In this document: positions 1-11,253 of the stretch, piece after piece
How positions within the stretch are numbered: the first letter of the stretch is position 1
Layout of the letters: every line of letters begins with the position of its first letter
Origin: Didymella arachidicola
Lineage: Eukaryota > Ascomycota > Dothideomycetes > Pleosporales > Didymellaceae
NCBI GenBank assembly: GCA_016630955.3
Contig: CM049995.1
Location: forward strand, 310,001 to 374,000
Length of the DNA: 64,000 nt
Reading direction: 5' to 3'
Notes under the pieces: model-generated
What the model saw: only the letters and a program-made list of their open reading frames with translations
The model's database searches: none
What the model was told of the DNA's origin: nothing
Translations under genes and position numbers: made by a program

Positions 1-708
1 CGCCCAAGCCACGAGACGACGACACGCTGAGCGTTGAGGACCTCAATTTGCCAAAGTCCATAGTACAGCGCCTCGCAAAAGGCGTGCTCCCGCCAAACAC
101 CCAGATCCAGAAAGATGCGCTGCTCGCCATGTCCAAGGGCGCGACCGTGTTCGTGAACTACCTCACATCTGCGTACGCACTCATTCCCATCTTTTCCCCA
201 TCTGCACAGCATACTGACCTCTTTTCATAGCGCCGCAGAAGAAGCCCTCCGCAGCGGGCGCAAATCCGTCATGCCCGCCGACGTCTTCGCCGCAATGCGC
301 GAACTCGAGTTCGGATTCATGCTGCCCCGTCTCGAAGCCGAGGTGACAAAGTTCACGAGCATACAAGCCGACAAGCGCAATACGTACCGTAAGAAGATTC
401 GCGAGGAGAAAAAGGCAAAGAACGACCCGGATGGCGTGTCGGTGATGACGAATGGTGAGACGAGCTTTATGAGTGTCGGGACTGCTGGGCCAGGTGATGA
501 GCACAGGGCGAAGAAGGCGAGGCTGGACGGGGAGGCAGAGGGGAGTGATGAAGAGGTTGTGGATGAGACGCAGGATGTTGAAGATGAGGAGGTTGAGGAT
601 GATGAGATTGTTGAGGATGAGGCGCCGGAGGATGATCTTAAGGAAGATCCGCTTGAGGAGCGCGAGGAGAAGGAGGACGACGATGAGATGGCAGATGACA
701 GCGACTAG
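1..708 (+). CDS. DPB4: DNA polymerase epsilon subunit Dpb4/POLE3-like histone-fold protein (5' partial)
   Basis: The family protein is a histone-fold subunit of DNA polymerase epsilon, and in many organisms also of a CHRAC/ISW2-type remodeller. It pairs with a Dpb3-like partner in the nucleus. The frame is open from base 3 with no start codon in the window, so the N-terminus is missing. A 58-nt intron at 173-230 (GTACGC...TCATAG) joins two halves of the histone fold. The first half carries LPKSIVQRLAKG and ALLAMSKGATVFVNYLTS; the second carries RKSVMPADVFAAMRELEF. The C-terminal half is a long acidic tail rich in Glu and Asp, with a basic patch just before it, as is usual for this family. The stop is at 706-708. 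The gene converges on the next gene on the minus strand. Confidence in the family is high. CHRAC17-like naming would be equivalent. Confidence 0.9.
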
Positions 709-1059
709 ACTCATGAACATTTATGTGATAGCGTTATGGCTCAAGGCATGTTGACAGGACTTCAGGTATGTCTAGTAACCCCTGCAGCTTTTTGTAAATT
801 GGAAGCATTACTGCTATGTGGAAGCACTGAAGTCATCATTCGTGTTCTCTCAATCTTCCGCGGTACTCAAACCGCCATCGCAGGACACACTTGACGCCAT
901 GCAATACCCCTCTATGCAAAGTCTTGTGTATATAGCGCGATTGACTTGCTAGCGCGGCTCTGCAGGTGTTGTTCGAGGCCTTGTCGTACTGCAACCCCGT
1001 CCGAGGGTGCTTGCCATCGTCTGTCTTTGTGGATCTTATTGGCCGTGGTGTTGTGAGAA
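709..1059. other. convergent 3' intergenic region
   Basis: Sequence between two converging genes. I see no coding signal that survives splicing of the neighbouring minus-strand gene. It probably holds the two 3' untranslated regions and terminators. Confidence 0.5.
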
Positions 1060-1612
1060 TCAGCGCTTGAACTTTGCCACCACGCTCTCGTCGAGAGGAT
1101 CGCCATAGCGCGCTGTCAAAGTCAGCAAGGGATGAGAAAGCTACCCAGCAAATGCGCTCACTCTTTATCTGGGAGCTCTTGTCAATGATGTTGTCCAGCG
1201 CCCGCATCTCATCCTCCCTAGCCCTTTGGTTCTTCCACTCGAACCCTGGTTGGTCTTCCGCTCTCGTCCACTGATACCCAGTCTCAGGGTCTGTGTGCGT
1301 GACTCCCGTTTCATTGGCAGTCGAAGCAGTTGAAGCAGGGTTCAGCGATAGAGGTCGCTTGCCGTTTTCGTTGACGTTCGACGCAATTGTCGCCGTGAAG
1401 CTGTCGCCGCGGGGTAGGTTGGCGGGGCCCTGTGAGTTCGGTGGTGAGAGCTCAGAGCCTACACCGAGGACGTGTGAAGCGGGGTTGCGTGGTGTCGAAG
1501 GAAGCGCCTCGTCAGGAAACATCTCGTCATCGTCTGCGGCCATGTCTGGCGAGGAGTGCATGGTCGAGTCTTGGTCTGGATCTGGGATCAGCAGGCGCAC
1601 TCGTTTGGTCAT
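1060..1612 (-). CDS. conserved hypothetical protein, 167 aa
   Basis: Two exons, 1162-1612 and 1060-1112, separated by a 49-nt intron at 1113-1161 (GTGAGC...TGCTGACTTTGACAG). Splicing gives a 167-residue product ending in DPLDESVVAKFKR. Reading through the intron would give a longer but implausible tail. The chosen start (MTKRVRLL) is the first ATG that gives a normal-looking N-terminus; an ATG 12 codons upstream at 1646-1648 is also in frame. The N-terminal two thirds are low complexity, rich in Ser, Pro and Asp. The C-terminal third is charged and probably helical, with the segments GYQWTRAEDQPGFEW and RALDNIIDKSSQIK. I do not recognise the family and assign no function. It is divergent from the SUZ-domain gene, with 343 bp between start codons. 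Confidence 0.65.
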
Positions 1613-1955
1613 GGTGGCTCGTCGAAGGTGAGGAAGTCGATCTCTCACTGACCGGACATTTTGATTGCTTTTTTATATAATATGTGAAGGTCAAGCAGGC
1701 AGCGGTGTAGGTGCAGTTGGGTGCGCTGTTTGTGAGAGGCAGCAGCCAGCCGTATGTCATATCTCCAGGGACGAAAGCCGCGGCTCCACTAGCCCTCCCG
1801 CGCAAGCGGCAGTAGCGCCCGAATGTTCGATGTTCATGCGCCTGGTGCTCCGCATTTCTTCACACCCCTCCATGTGCCGAAGCGACTCCAAGACCACAGG
1901 CTTCAGACTGTCTGCAAGCTATCGAAAGAGACTATACAGTCCATAGTCCGTGACC
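1613..1955. promoter_or_regulatory. divergent promoter region
   Basis: A 343-bp interval between the start codons of two divergently transcribed genes. It must contain both promoters. I see no distinctive operator-like motif. Confidence 0.5.
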
Positions 1956-2849
1956 ATGTCTGCAAAGAAGGGCGCACTTGCCGACGCCTGGAACGACGAT
2001 TGGGAGTCGCTTGCAGATGTACTATCCCTCCGCCTCTACCTCATGCAGAACAGTGTATTGACTACGCACAGAAGGAAGACGTGAAGCCAGAACCTACAAA
2101 GCCGGTCAAGCTCTCCAAAGCCGAGAAGAGAGCGCAACACGCTCAATTGAACCGCGAAATATGGGAGTCAGCGTTCGTCTGCCCCTCTCAGCGATGCATA
2201 CTCGAATATTGACTCTACTTGCGACAGCGAGAATCCTGCACCTATATTCCTCCAAGCCCGCGATTCTCCTATACAACCAACGTTCAAGCCCGCAGTCACC
2301 GTTCTCGCGCGCAAGCCTACCCCTCAGGTACTGGCTCGAAATGGCATGGCAGGGCTAAGTCTCGATGATGACGATGATGACAGCGAAGAGGAGCGCCGCA
2401 AGAAGGCCGCAGCAGACTTTGAGCAGCGGAAACTTCGCGCAGCGAGAGAGCGCGCAGAGAAAGAGCGGAAGTACGCCGAAGCACGAGAGCGAATTTTTGG
2501 GTCGCCAGCAGCCTCGGGGGAGTCGCGAAGCAACTCGCCCAGTAAGTCCAGCAGGGGTAAAGGGAAAGGTCGAGGTGGAAGAGACAGCCAACCGAAAGCG
2601 AGTAATGAACAGTCACCGGCACGAGCAACAGCGCCTAGTGGACGCCAATTATTTGATGCATCTTATTCGCCCAAACCTGGGTCGGTCTACGTACAGAGAA
2701 GAGAGGATGGAGGCAGCGGGCCGGATAGCCGGCCTGGCACGCCCAGCCTGCAAGAAAAACCCATACGGGAACCTCGAGGGCCCGCAAGAGGTGGAGGTCG
2801 AGGCTTTGCAAGCAGGGGCAATCATGGCGCTGTGGCTGGTCCTTCATGA
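1956..2849 (+). CDS. SUZ-domain RNA-binding protein
   Basis: Three exons: 1956-2018, 2072-2172 and 2228-2849, giving 261 aa. Both introns are short (53 and 55 nt). The second begins with the unusual donor GTTCGT and ends GCGACAG. That junction restores a smooth reading frame (EIWESA then ENPAPIFLQARD). The central region has the acidic run SLDDDDDDSEEE followed by a charged helix ending in AEARERIFG, the hallmark of SUZ domains, which bind RNA. The C-terminal third is RG- and Ser-rich and contains RQLFDASYSPKPGS, like the SUZ-C region. By family it is likely a cytoplasmic RNA-associated protein; the specific role is unknown. It converges on the DUF3669 pseudogene with about 50 bp between stop codons. 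Confidence 0.82.
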
Positions 2850-2901
2850 ACTTTCAGAATACAAAGCACACGGACGTTGAAGATGCTTGGCCACAACGCA
2901 T

Positions 2902-4157
2902 TCAACCAAACAAACTATTACTCGTCCGCCTCTCTCCTCGCTCTTCTACACTGGTGATGAACGCCTGTGGTAAATCCGAGTTCGTAAACTCTGCGAAAAC
3001 AGCGAGGTAGTACTTGGCGAAGACTTTCCACAGGTCTTTGTCCTTGGGGTTTGTGGACGTGGGACGAGGATAGTAGGGATCGTTCCAGTAGAACGCATCA
3101 ATGAGTTGCTCGAGGCCGTTCTTGTCTTTGTTAAACGACTGGCACTGGCTGAAGACGAGGAGCCAGATCGAGACGGTGCGACGCTGGAAGCCTGTACGGA
3201 AGAGTGTCGCAGTTGTATCCATGTCGACGTTCGACAGGTCCTCAGCGGTGGGCATTTCGGTGACCTGAGGGGAGCTGCCAAACACAAATTCGACGTCGTT
3301 AGCATCTATGCCAGCACGCCAATGCATAATTGCCAGGGCCTGCGCCATCAGTTTCGCGAAGTAGCTAGTACTGAGCTTGAGCCTTTCCTCTCGTTGACAT
3401 GGAGGGAAAAGTTTCGCAGGTGGAATCTGTCTGTCGCAACAGGCGGAGCATCGTCGTTACGTCTGCCCAGGTATAGCCGGATCAAGCAATCTTTGTTCTT
3501 CTGCAAGACAAGAAAATCACGTTTCTGCTCTCGAATGGCTTTTGGGGCGAAGGCGTCCACCAGGGCTGAGCGCACCGGCAGCGGCAGAGGATAGCTGCGC
3601 TCTGTTACTAGACCGTATTCAGGAACTTGAAATTCCCCAACAAATAGGGCCTTGTGTGTTGCCCACAAACTCTCGGTTTTGGCGCTCACCCAAAGCTTGA
3701 CGCGCGCGACATTGACGTGAATGCGGTATCTGACAGAGACACCTCGGAACGCCTCTTGTACCATTAGGTGGCATTTCAAGTCTGTGTACAACTCGTCATA
3801 CTTCTCCGGTGACTGCAGAAGTTTGATGACCATGTTAGTTCCTTGGAGTGCATAGACAACTCCACACTGTCCAGCGCCGATGGACCTGCGTGTACTTGGA
3901 GACATGTCGTCTTGCGCTCTCTGGTTCATGGCGGTCTTCGTCGACAACAAATGGCTGAGGATGTGTTCTGGTTTGGACTTCCGCACCTCAGTTTCGCTCA
4001 GAAGAGAAGTACTGGCGTGCCAGTCAGCGATCAGAAGCTTGTGGAGGCTGTCTGTGATGGATGCAGCAGAGTCTGCCGACTTAGTTGTGCGCATGATGGC
4101 TACGATTGGAGGGCTGTGGTGGTTGGCGTGGTTTCCTTGCAGTGGAGAGGAGTGCAT
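2902..4157 (-). pseudogene. DUF3669-domain gene, frameshifted
   Basis: Two long minus-strand frames abut and are offset. The upstream one (4157 down to 3348) has the family opening SIGAGQCGVVYALQGTN and VIKLLQSPEKYDELYTDL, then the receptor-like middle. The downstream one (3348 down to 2902) has the family's C-terminal signature IMHWRAGIDANDVEFVFG and ends after a helical tail. The upstream frame runs into a stop shortly after LRNFSLHVN. The downstream frame is open from about 3395 with ERLKLSTSYFAKLMAQALA. Joining them needs a single-base change near 3390-3402, and no GT..AG intron does it. DUF3669 proteins are fungal and of unknown biochemistry, and some carry zinc fingers. Either the gene is broken by a one-base deletion or the sequence has an error there. 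Confidence 0.75.
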
Positions 4158-4317
4158 GTGATGGAGGAGATATTACACAATCAGTTTAAATAGTTGAGGC
4201 AGAGGTTGTTGCTGACGCTGAAACTGGAGCCTAGGTGAAACTATAGATAATCTTCGGTGAGTGTAGTATTCCAGGCAGGTGAAGGCGAGAACCATGGTCC
4301 AGCCAAACAATGAACCA

Positions 4318-5944
4318 TTAATCGTTGAATTTGACAGATCTCAAAATTGCCCACGCCCACGGGCCTACGTCAGGTCCATCTTTGAATCTATGCTTAACCA
4401 CAGCTTCGAGCTGGCAATAGTCATAATCCAAAAGAATTAGAAATTTGCGGCGGAAGGCGCACGATAGCATAGAGCTGTTGAGTGTGAACATTGTAATGGA
4501 AGTTTGGTAAAGCAACCTTTATCTTGCACACTTACTTACCAAAGCGGAGTAATGGCATGACCAAAGCTCTCCCGAGACAGTTTCATATTCATAAATGATC
4601 AGTTGCTGCAATCCACTCGCCTTGAACTGTACTTTGTATATATCCGCCATCTTTGCAAAGAGACTTTTGCTAATAGTGTCGAGAAAACCTTGCACCATAC
4701 TTAGTAATTACTTGATCTGTTTTTGGAAGCAAAAAGTGCTTTTTTCGCTTACCTAGGTAATCCGCACGATCAAGGTCGTATAGAGTGAGTAGATACTTAT
4801 GGGGCCGATATGCATTTAGTTGCAGTGCCACTCTCCACGACCTGATGTCTTTCTTGAAGATCACGTTCCACTGAATGTTCTGCTTGGTTCTTCGCGCTGA
4901 ACTGGTCCAACTCTGACCACCTCCCAGTGATGCGTCGTTCCAGACACCAAACGAGGTGTCGTACTTGGGACATTCCAAGTCTGTCTAAGAAAGGCATGCA
5001 AACAGTTTCAACGACCCAGAGTGGTGCATTGAAGTAAGTTGACAATTATGGAAGTGACCACATTAGGTTCGAGTCCTCTTGCAAGCTCTTGATACTTTGC
5101 CACAGCACTGCTTGCGACCTGCAAGCATGCGGTAATTGTTTAGACGAGTTCTTACAAAGTGTCCACAACTATACCAAAGCTGATTCTGGTGAGAAGATGG
5201 AGCAAATTCTTGTAGGAAACGTAGTGGCGGACTAGAGGGAAGTCATGGAGTGGGGTATGGATATCCACATTGCAGATTCATGAAGGCACATGCCGCTCAG
5301 ATTTGCGTAATTTCAGCGAGCCGTAGTTAATCTATGCAGTCCTCGTTAGACCCAAGTGTCTGAGTATCAGAAGAACTCTTGTTTAACCTGCGAATCGCGG
5401 CCATCTGTGCGAAACGATTGTTGTTGATGGCGATCAAAGTGCTCTGGGATGCAGTAATCTGTTGCTCAACCCGCTTATGGAAGGCTTCCGCAGCATGTTC
5501 TGTTATGTTCATGCGTGCAAGACCGTGGCGAGTGAGAATGACATTGATCGTGACCATGTATGTTTGGCGGAAAGTTTGCATTCCTGCCATGTGTTTTCTC
5601 ATCTTCGTAGTCCATCGAAGCTTCTTCTTGACTTTCTCAAGTGGTCAGACCTGGCTGCGAACTCCAAGCGCCGCATCGTCCTTGCGACATTGCTTGACGA
5701 AAACCTCCAGAAATGCTTTGCAGGCCGCAACTGCATATTTGACCGAGTCAATGTCGTCTCGAGACGTGTTGGGGCTGGTTTGAAGCGTTTCAAGATGATG
5801 CAATGCTTTCCTGAGCAGCTCAAGAGCCTTCGAAAGTTTCTGGTATTATTTGTCCGCACAGCTCGCGGTCCTCAAAAAGTCGTTGATATCGTACATAAGC
5901 TTCCCGGCTGCGATGAAATCACCGACTACGAGACCGAAGCTCAT
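4318..5944 (-). pseudogene. relic of a gene with a STAND-type fungal N-terminal domain
   Basis: From an ATG at 5944 the minus strand reads MSFGLVVGDFIAAGKLMYDI, the typical start of the fungal N-terminal domain found on STAND/NACHT and ankyrin proteins. The frame continues to 5327 with helical segments such as YQKLSKALELLRKALHHLETL and GLARMNITEHAAEAFHKRV. It is interrupted by TAA at 5846-5848 and TGA at 5645-5647. Further downstream, 4515-4318 retains YDYCQLEAVVKHRFKDGPD, resembling the ubiquitin-like segment that follows in this family. Fragments between (about 4670-5045) lie in different frames and are not identifiable. Both stops can be explained by single C-to-T-type changes. The gene is non-functional as it stands. 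Confidence 0.65.
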
Positions 5945-6289
5945 CACGGCGGAGGGTGGGAAGTCAGAGGTTGCAGAGAGCAGTCGAGGCCATCAGATTT
6001 TGTGAGTTGAGGTAGGGGCAGTGCAACTGCAGAAAAGCACCTACAGCTCAGCCGAGCCTTGTTCAACGAATCATATCACCGCACATATTATCGCACGCAG
6101 CATGTTCCCGCAACCCGCCTGGCTGTCAACCTATTGGCACAATCGCTGCCCCAACGTAATGACACATCTTCAAAGAGACGTATATAAAACCGGCGAATGT
6201 TATCCTTGCTTTGCAACAACGCGTAAAGAGTCCCACTCCAGTCCATGCGATATGATACAGCGAAACGTACACAACTCTTCCTTGCTCGC
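5945..6289. other. intergenic, no gene seen
   Basis: About 345 bp between the 5' end of the STAND relic and the 3' end of the uL23m gene. No supportable feature. Confidence 0.4.
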
Positions 6290-7015
6290 TCAAGCCTTGA
6301 TCGAAAATTGGCTCGCATCGTCGCTCTGTACCACCTTCAGCGACCTCCTCTGTTCCCAGAACTCCGATGCAGACATCCTCTCGTTCTCGGCCTTCTTTCG
6401 ATTTGCCTGCTCCTCCTTCTCTAGCTCTTCCGGTGTAAGCGCCTTGCCTTCCCTCCTCTTTTGCGCAATACTCCTCGGCATCAGAGGCTCCTTCTTCGTC
6501 AACAGCGTCTTAACCTGCTCCCGTAACGACTTGGCCTTCTCTCTTCTTTGCTCTGGTGTGACGATTCCATTCATTGTAGCCGCTTCGCCAACCTGCGACT
6601 TAAACTCCCCAATGCCCCACGCCTTCTTGTCTGCGGGTAGCTCAGGCCAGACAAAAGGTTGCTCCATCTCGACTGTCATGTACTTCTTCGAATCCGGGCG
6701 GAACCAGTGGCGCGGCTGCGATGTGTGGTCGCGGATGGGCATTTGCTTGACGTAGGAGCGGATGTTGAAGCATTTGACGTTGTAGGCATGGTAGAGGTAG
6801 TCGCGGAGATCGTACTTCGAGAAATCGAGAGGCACTTCGAAGCGCGCGTGGTATGGGGACAGTCCGGGTGCGCGCAACATTGCGATTGTGAATTTCGGGC
6901 TGGATACTCAATCAGTATCGAAGAATCAGGATGTCGAAGATTTGTGCGAGACGTACAGGTAGATCTTCTTGCTGCCGAAGGCAATCAGCTTCTTCGAGAT
7001 TGGTACCGCGTCCAT
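6290..7015 (-). CDS. mitochondrial ribosomal protein uL23m (L23 family)
   Basis: Two exons, 6957-7015 and 6290-6899, with a 57-nt intron 6900-6956 (GTACGT...TATCCAG), giving 222 aa. The protein is a structural component of the mitochondrial large ribosomal subunit near the exit tunnel. The L23 core is in residues about 15-110. It contains KKIYLPKFTIAMLRAPG across the splice junction, then FEVPLDFSKYDLRDYLYHAYNV and the YMTVEMEQPFVWPELP strand. A charged helical C-terminal extension (about residues 120-222) is typical of the fungal mitochondrial form. The start is taken as MDAVPISKK. The frame remains open upstream to 7168, and an additional 5' exon is possible (an AG-like acceptor lies near 7048), so the N-terminus is uncertain. 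Confidence 0.82.
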
Positions 7016-8123
7016 GATGAGCTGGTTTGGTCGCGCAGTACCAATGGCGAGTTCTGAATGTGTAAGGGTGTTTGGAATAAGGACTGAGGCGGCGAGATGG
7101 TCGACAACTCGTGCAAGGTGATGTGGAGCGTGATGGTTGGTGTCCAGAAAATCGCGGAGTTCTCGCACCTCCGCGTCTTGGCGTCATGCATCGACCAGTT
7201 CGCCGTGATGCATCCACCAAGGCTGTTAACGCCACACAACTCGTTCTAGTACACAATCCGTCTGTAGACTGGATGATGCTTGACCAATATTCAACATCTT
7301 TGCGTGCCAGAAGGTTGTCCCTTCCTGGATGTCTTTCACGTCAGAGCACCTGGGCAGAGTTTGCCTCATCTTAATCGATGATCTGTATCTACCCTGGATG
7401 AACACATCTCAGCTCATGCGAGCTGATGTTCAACTTAGCCCAGTCTGGTAGGCTGCTCTAGGACGAGCATTTTTGCAATATGCATGCCGCCTGCCATCTC
7501 ATAAGTTTTTTGTCCCATGTCTTTGTCGAGTGCGCCATGCAATCAGTGTATGGCCGTACTCCTGCTTTGGCATCCCTCGCGCTCTTTTCTCTATCTACGT
7601 AGTCAGCCTACCTGCATTTGGCGTATCTGCCTAATCTCAAGTAGTGCTTCCAGTTTTTCCAGACTTCACAAGCCACCCAGTCAAGTGTCTTCTTACGATT
7701 GCGAAACACACACTCTTCGAGCAATCCGTCTTGTCATGCAGAGCAGATGTTCCGTTTGACAGAGACTGAGCCATGGGTCTGGTGACGCGCAAGTCGCTTG
7801 TCTCGATTAACTCCGCCTGTTTGCTCTTTCCCATCTTGCGCTCACCTCGACTCCACCTTATCTTCATTGCTTCGCTTGTCCCCCGACAAACCCATCCCAA
7901 CTTAGACATCCTCGCCAGCAGGCACTGAGCGAAGCCATATTGCCTGACTGAGAGCTTTGCTTTGCGTTGAGACTCCTGGCGTGGTAGCTTGCTAATGCCA
8001 CAGAGCGTTTGCTCTTTCTCCATTTGCGTTCACCTCGACCTCATCGCAGCTTCCGCTCCTTGGTGTGTCCTCGCCAAACCTACACACTCTCTCACAGTGA
8101 TCAACTAAAGTGTTTCGCCGGCC
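7016..8123. promoter_or_regulatory. divergent intergenic region with an imperfect direct repeat
   Basis: About 1.1 kb between two divergent genes. It holds both promoters and possibly a 5' exon of the uL23m gene. Two diverged copies of a roughly 75-bp pyrimidine-rich block lie at about 7820-7895 and 8008-8082. Both begin TTGCTCTTTC and include CACCTCGAC. The second copy lies just upstream of the next start codon and is probably in its 5' leader. Confidence 0.5.
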
Positions 8124-10298
8124 ATGGAGTCAACATCAACACGCAAGCGGCCCTTCACATGGCCAGACGATATCGAAGAGTCTGCACTCAGACAGAAGAA
8201 AATCACCCAGATCATACCGGTTCAGACCGAGTTTCGACGCGCAACGCACAGGAGAGAAATCACGACTCTAGTCAACAGCATCTACAACGAAACGGGTGGC
8301 ATCGTAGCAGCTCACTGGGACCAGACAGAGATCAGAAAATTCGATGTCTTTGCTGGCGCTGGATCCAGGGCTGCCATTGTTGCTATCAACAAGTGGATTG
8401 CACGAGGCGATGAGAAGAGTAGAGATGCAGCAGCATGGGCGAAGCTCCCTGCTTTTGACCATGCCAAATGGTATCAAGAAGAGCTCGAGCGACAAGAGGA
8501 GGAGAGACTGCAGATATACTTGGGACCAGAGCCCGAGGTGAAGGAGGGCGAGCCTATACGAGTCAAGGTAAGTGTAGCTATATTATTAGATATCATTGCC
8601 CTAGCTGACGTTCAGATCAGATCGTTAGCAGTTGGCCGGATGAGCTTACGGACTACGAGGTCAGCCCCCGAGCGGCCTTTGGTAATGAGCTGCAAGCCCT
8701 CAACGATATCAGGAAGGAACACAAGGTCTGGATCGCATTGTTACCGAACGACCAGATCCAGATTAGCGGCTTCAGCATTGCCAACTGCGAAGCAGCAGAA
8801 GACCGCTACAAGACCATGATCGAGAAAGTTCGCATTGAGAAGTGCCGCCTCCAGCAAGCGACAAATATTGTCTTGGACGACTGCGAAGGCATCGATGTCA
8901 TACTCCTTAGTGCGGAAGACTGGTGGCCAAATCACAAAGACTATGTTGTCCCACATTTGGTTCCCTCTGGCATGATGGCGGAGCCTGGATCTTTCCGCAA
9001 AGATGTCGTCGACGACGTTCAGCTGGTCGAAATTCGCGATGCCATCAGGTGCGCGCTTGAGACAGCCAGCTACAAAAAGGGCGCGTACGATTTCGTGATC
9101 CGTCTCGGCTGCATCGCTCTTGATTCGGGAAAGGTGGGACAGGAATCTATTGGCAAAAAGCACGGAAAGGAGAAGTTCGTCAAGTCTATCAACGGCAAAG
9201 TGGACTTGAGACCCAAGAGATGGTTCGTGAGACATCCATTCGGTCGACTTTCGCTGACAACATAGGCTCCTCAACAATGTACTCGGGTCTCAGCTCTACC
9301 ACCGACTCGTTACTGCCAAAAACTTTCTTCGTCCTATCAAGTGTGCTGGCTACTGGGGAACCATTCCTGCCACTCTTGAAGAGACTCGGCCCATTCTGCG
9401 AGGGTGGTGGGTTTTTGAAGACCCCAACAGTCCCCAGAAGCAGTCGCTGCCGCCTTCACGTAATGTAGGACGGCCGAGGCCCATACATGAGAATTCAACG
9501 GCAGCAGTGGTGAGCGCCCCGAGCAGCTTGATTGTGGTACAGATCGACTGGACTGACGACGGAGAATGTTCTTACGATAAGACCGAGACTAAATTTTTTC
9601 GTCTTGATCCTAACAAATACGCTCCGAAGATGAATATGGACATCAACTTGCTGGAGCTGGGAGAGTAAGTAGTTTCCCGCGTTAGCGTTGATCAAGCCGA
9701 GCTAATACACTGTAGGTCGAGAGCATGGTCCTTCGCCCTGGAGTCTATGACACTTGTATCACGCTCGACTGTGCCACCCGTACTCCATGGCTTCGCGAAA
9801 CGGGCAGCGATCAAGCGCGGTTATTCTGTGGCGTCATACGACAGCTTCGCTGAGTGGGACCCGAGCCCTAGTGTCAAAAATCTGCTCTTGACTGGGCGTA
9901 CTGAGAAGATCTACTCGTTTGGTATCCAGAACACATGCTATAAGGCAGAGCTGACAGCTATGTGGTACCCAGGACAGACCATGCCATGTTGGGGTCTCGC
10001 TGTACGTCATACTGAATGGGCGACCCATCTCGTCGAGCTCGAACGCCTGCAGACAGGTCACCAGGCCAACTGGGGCAACACCATCTCGATGTTTCTACAA
10101 GACGATGGAGGCTCTTCGATCCAGCCAAAAGAGGATGATGACTGCGAGATTAATGAACTAAACCTTAAGGTTAATGAGCTGAACCTTAATGATGGAATGC
10201 AGAAGCCGCAAAAACTTGTGTCGTGCGAGGGCATCCGCACATTAGTTCACATACTGCTGCAGCTCTCAGACATCGTCAGCTCAGTCACATCGGGCTAG
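8124..10298 (+). CDS. conserved fungal protein of unknown function, 675 aa
   Basis: Four exons: 8124-8567, 8621-9222, 9266-9664 and 9716-10298. The introns are 53, 43 and 51 nt; the second uses the unusual donor GTTCGT. Each junction keeps the frame and reads smoothly, for example LELGE then SRAWSFALESM. The C-terminal half has well-structured segments (GSQLYHRLVTAKNFLRPI, CAGYWGTIPATLE, LRGWWVFEDP) that resemble uncharacterised large ascomycete proteins, possibly the DUF7905 group. I cannot confirm this. Near the C-terminus is an acidic stretch and a duplicated NELNL motif (nt about 10152-10194). No signal peptide or membrane segment is seen. I assign no function. Confidence 0.75.
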
Positions 10299-10560
10299 GG
10301 CGGCGTTTGGGTCTGGCTTCGATGTGACGTGCGTTGGGAAGAGGGTGGACCCTCAGAGCGCTGAAGTATGGTGGAAAGCATTGATGGATTAGGAAGCCTC
10401 GAGTGCCTGCAGGATACCACGTGAACGGCATAGTTGCTCCTTTTCCCGAAAATTTCCTTGAAACCTGAGTTAGGGCATGTGGTCATGCGGCTCGTGACAT
10501 GGGAGTCCTTTTGAACGTCCCAGCTTCAACGAGTCTTCTTGTCTCTTTTGTGCATGTCGT

Positions 10561-11091
10561 TCACTCAGTCTTTCCCTTCTCCTGCTCCTGTGCATTCATG
10601 ACCTTCAATCTTATAACCTCTTCAACCACCCTGACGTTCTGCGCCTTCGAGTTCACAACACCCTCCAAGTCCTTCAAGCTGTCCTGCAGATCCTTGACCT
10701 TCCTCTCATAGAAGTCCTTGGCACCAGGAATGTCTTTCTCCACAAAGAAGCCTGTGCCTACGTCGACGAGCACGTGCTCATGGTCCGTCAACTTTCCAGG
10801 CACGTAAAGTGAACTCGTGAGCGGTACGAGGAGAGTCTTCTCGGCTGTGGAGGCAGATATTCCGGTAGCAATCGAGGCCAAGCAGTCGCGGAACTTTGCT
10901 TGTGCGGTGCGGAGCGATTGGAACGAGGTTGTCAGGTGCTCGAGTTCGCGATCGAGTTGGGTTTTCAATTCTTGAAGTTGCGGTACTGGGAGTTGTGTGA
11001 CGTCGACTACAGAAGATTAGGGTAAGAGATTGATGTGTACAATCGTAGACTTACTCTGACCGGAGCCTGGCTGTCCCTGTTTCGAGGCCAT
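10561..11091 (-). CDS. GIM5: prefoldin subunit 5
   Basis: Two exons, 11055-11091 and 10561-11006, with a 48-nt intron 11007-11054 (GTAAGT...TCTGTAG), giving 160 aa. It is a subunit of the hexameric prefoldin co-chaperone, which passes unfolded actin and tubulin to CCT in the cytosol. The alpha-class layout is visible. There is an N-terminal coiled coil from DVTQLPVPQLQELKTQL onward, then a central hairpin region with LLVPLTSSLYVPGKL and VLVDVGTGFFVEK, and then a C-terminal coiled coil ending in a charged tail. Length matches the family (about 150-165). It is head-to-head with the JmjC gene, with about 160 bp between start codons. It converges on the preceding gene. Confidence 0.93.
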
Positions 11092-11253
11092 GGTGTGCTG
11101 TTTGGGCTTTGGCGCTGTCAATTGACGTGGTGTTCGGAACGGCAGCTTTTGGCGGGGCTGCTCTTCAATGTGGGGAACGCCTACACGTGCCGACGCGCAT
11201 CTCTAGAGCTTCTCCAAATATTGTCGTCGTCACTTCGCACTCCACATTTTCTC

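Noticed and set aside
836..1648. 270-aa read-through version of the minus-strand gene
   Set aside because: It reads through a clean 49-nt intron into sequence with no protein character. The spliced 167-aa form ends naturally.
5040..5095. GGTTCGAGTCC resembling a tRNA B box
   Set aside because: The flanking bases do not form a T-arm stem, there is no A box at the right distance, and no acceptor stem can be paired.
6021..6755. 244-codon plus-strand ORF
   Set aside because: Mostly antisense to the uL23m coding exon. The composition mirrors that exon and no domain is recognisable.
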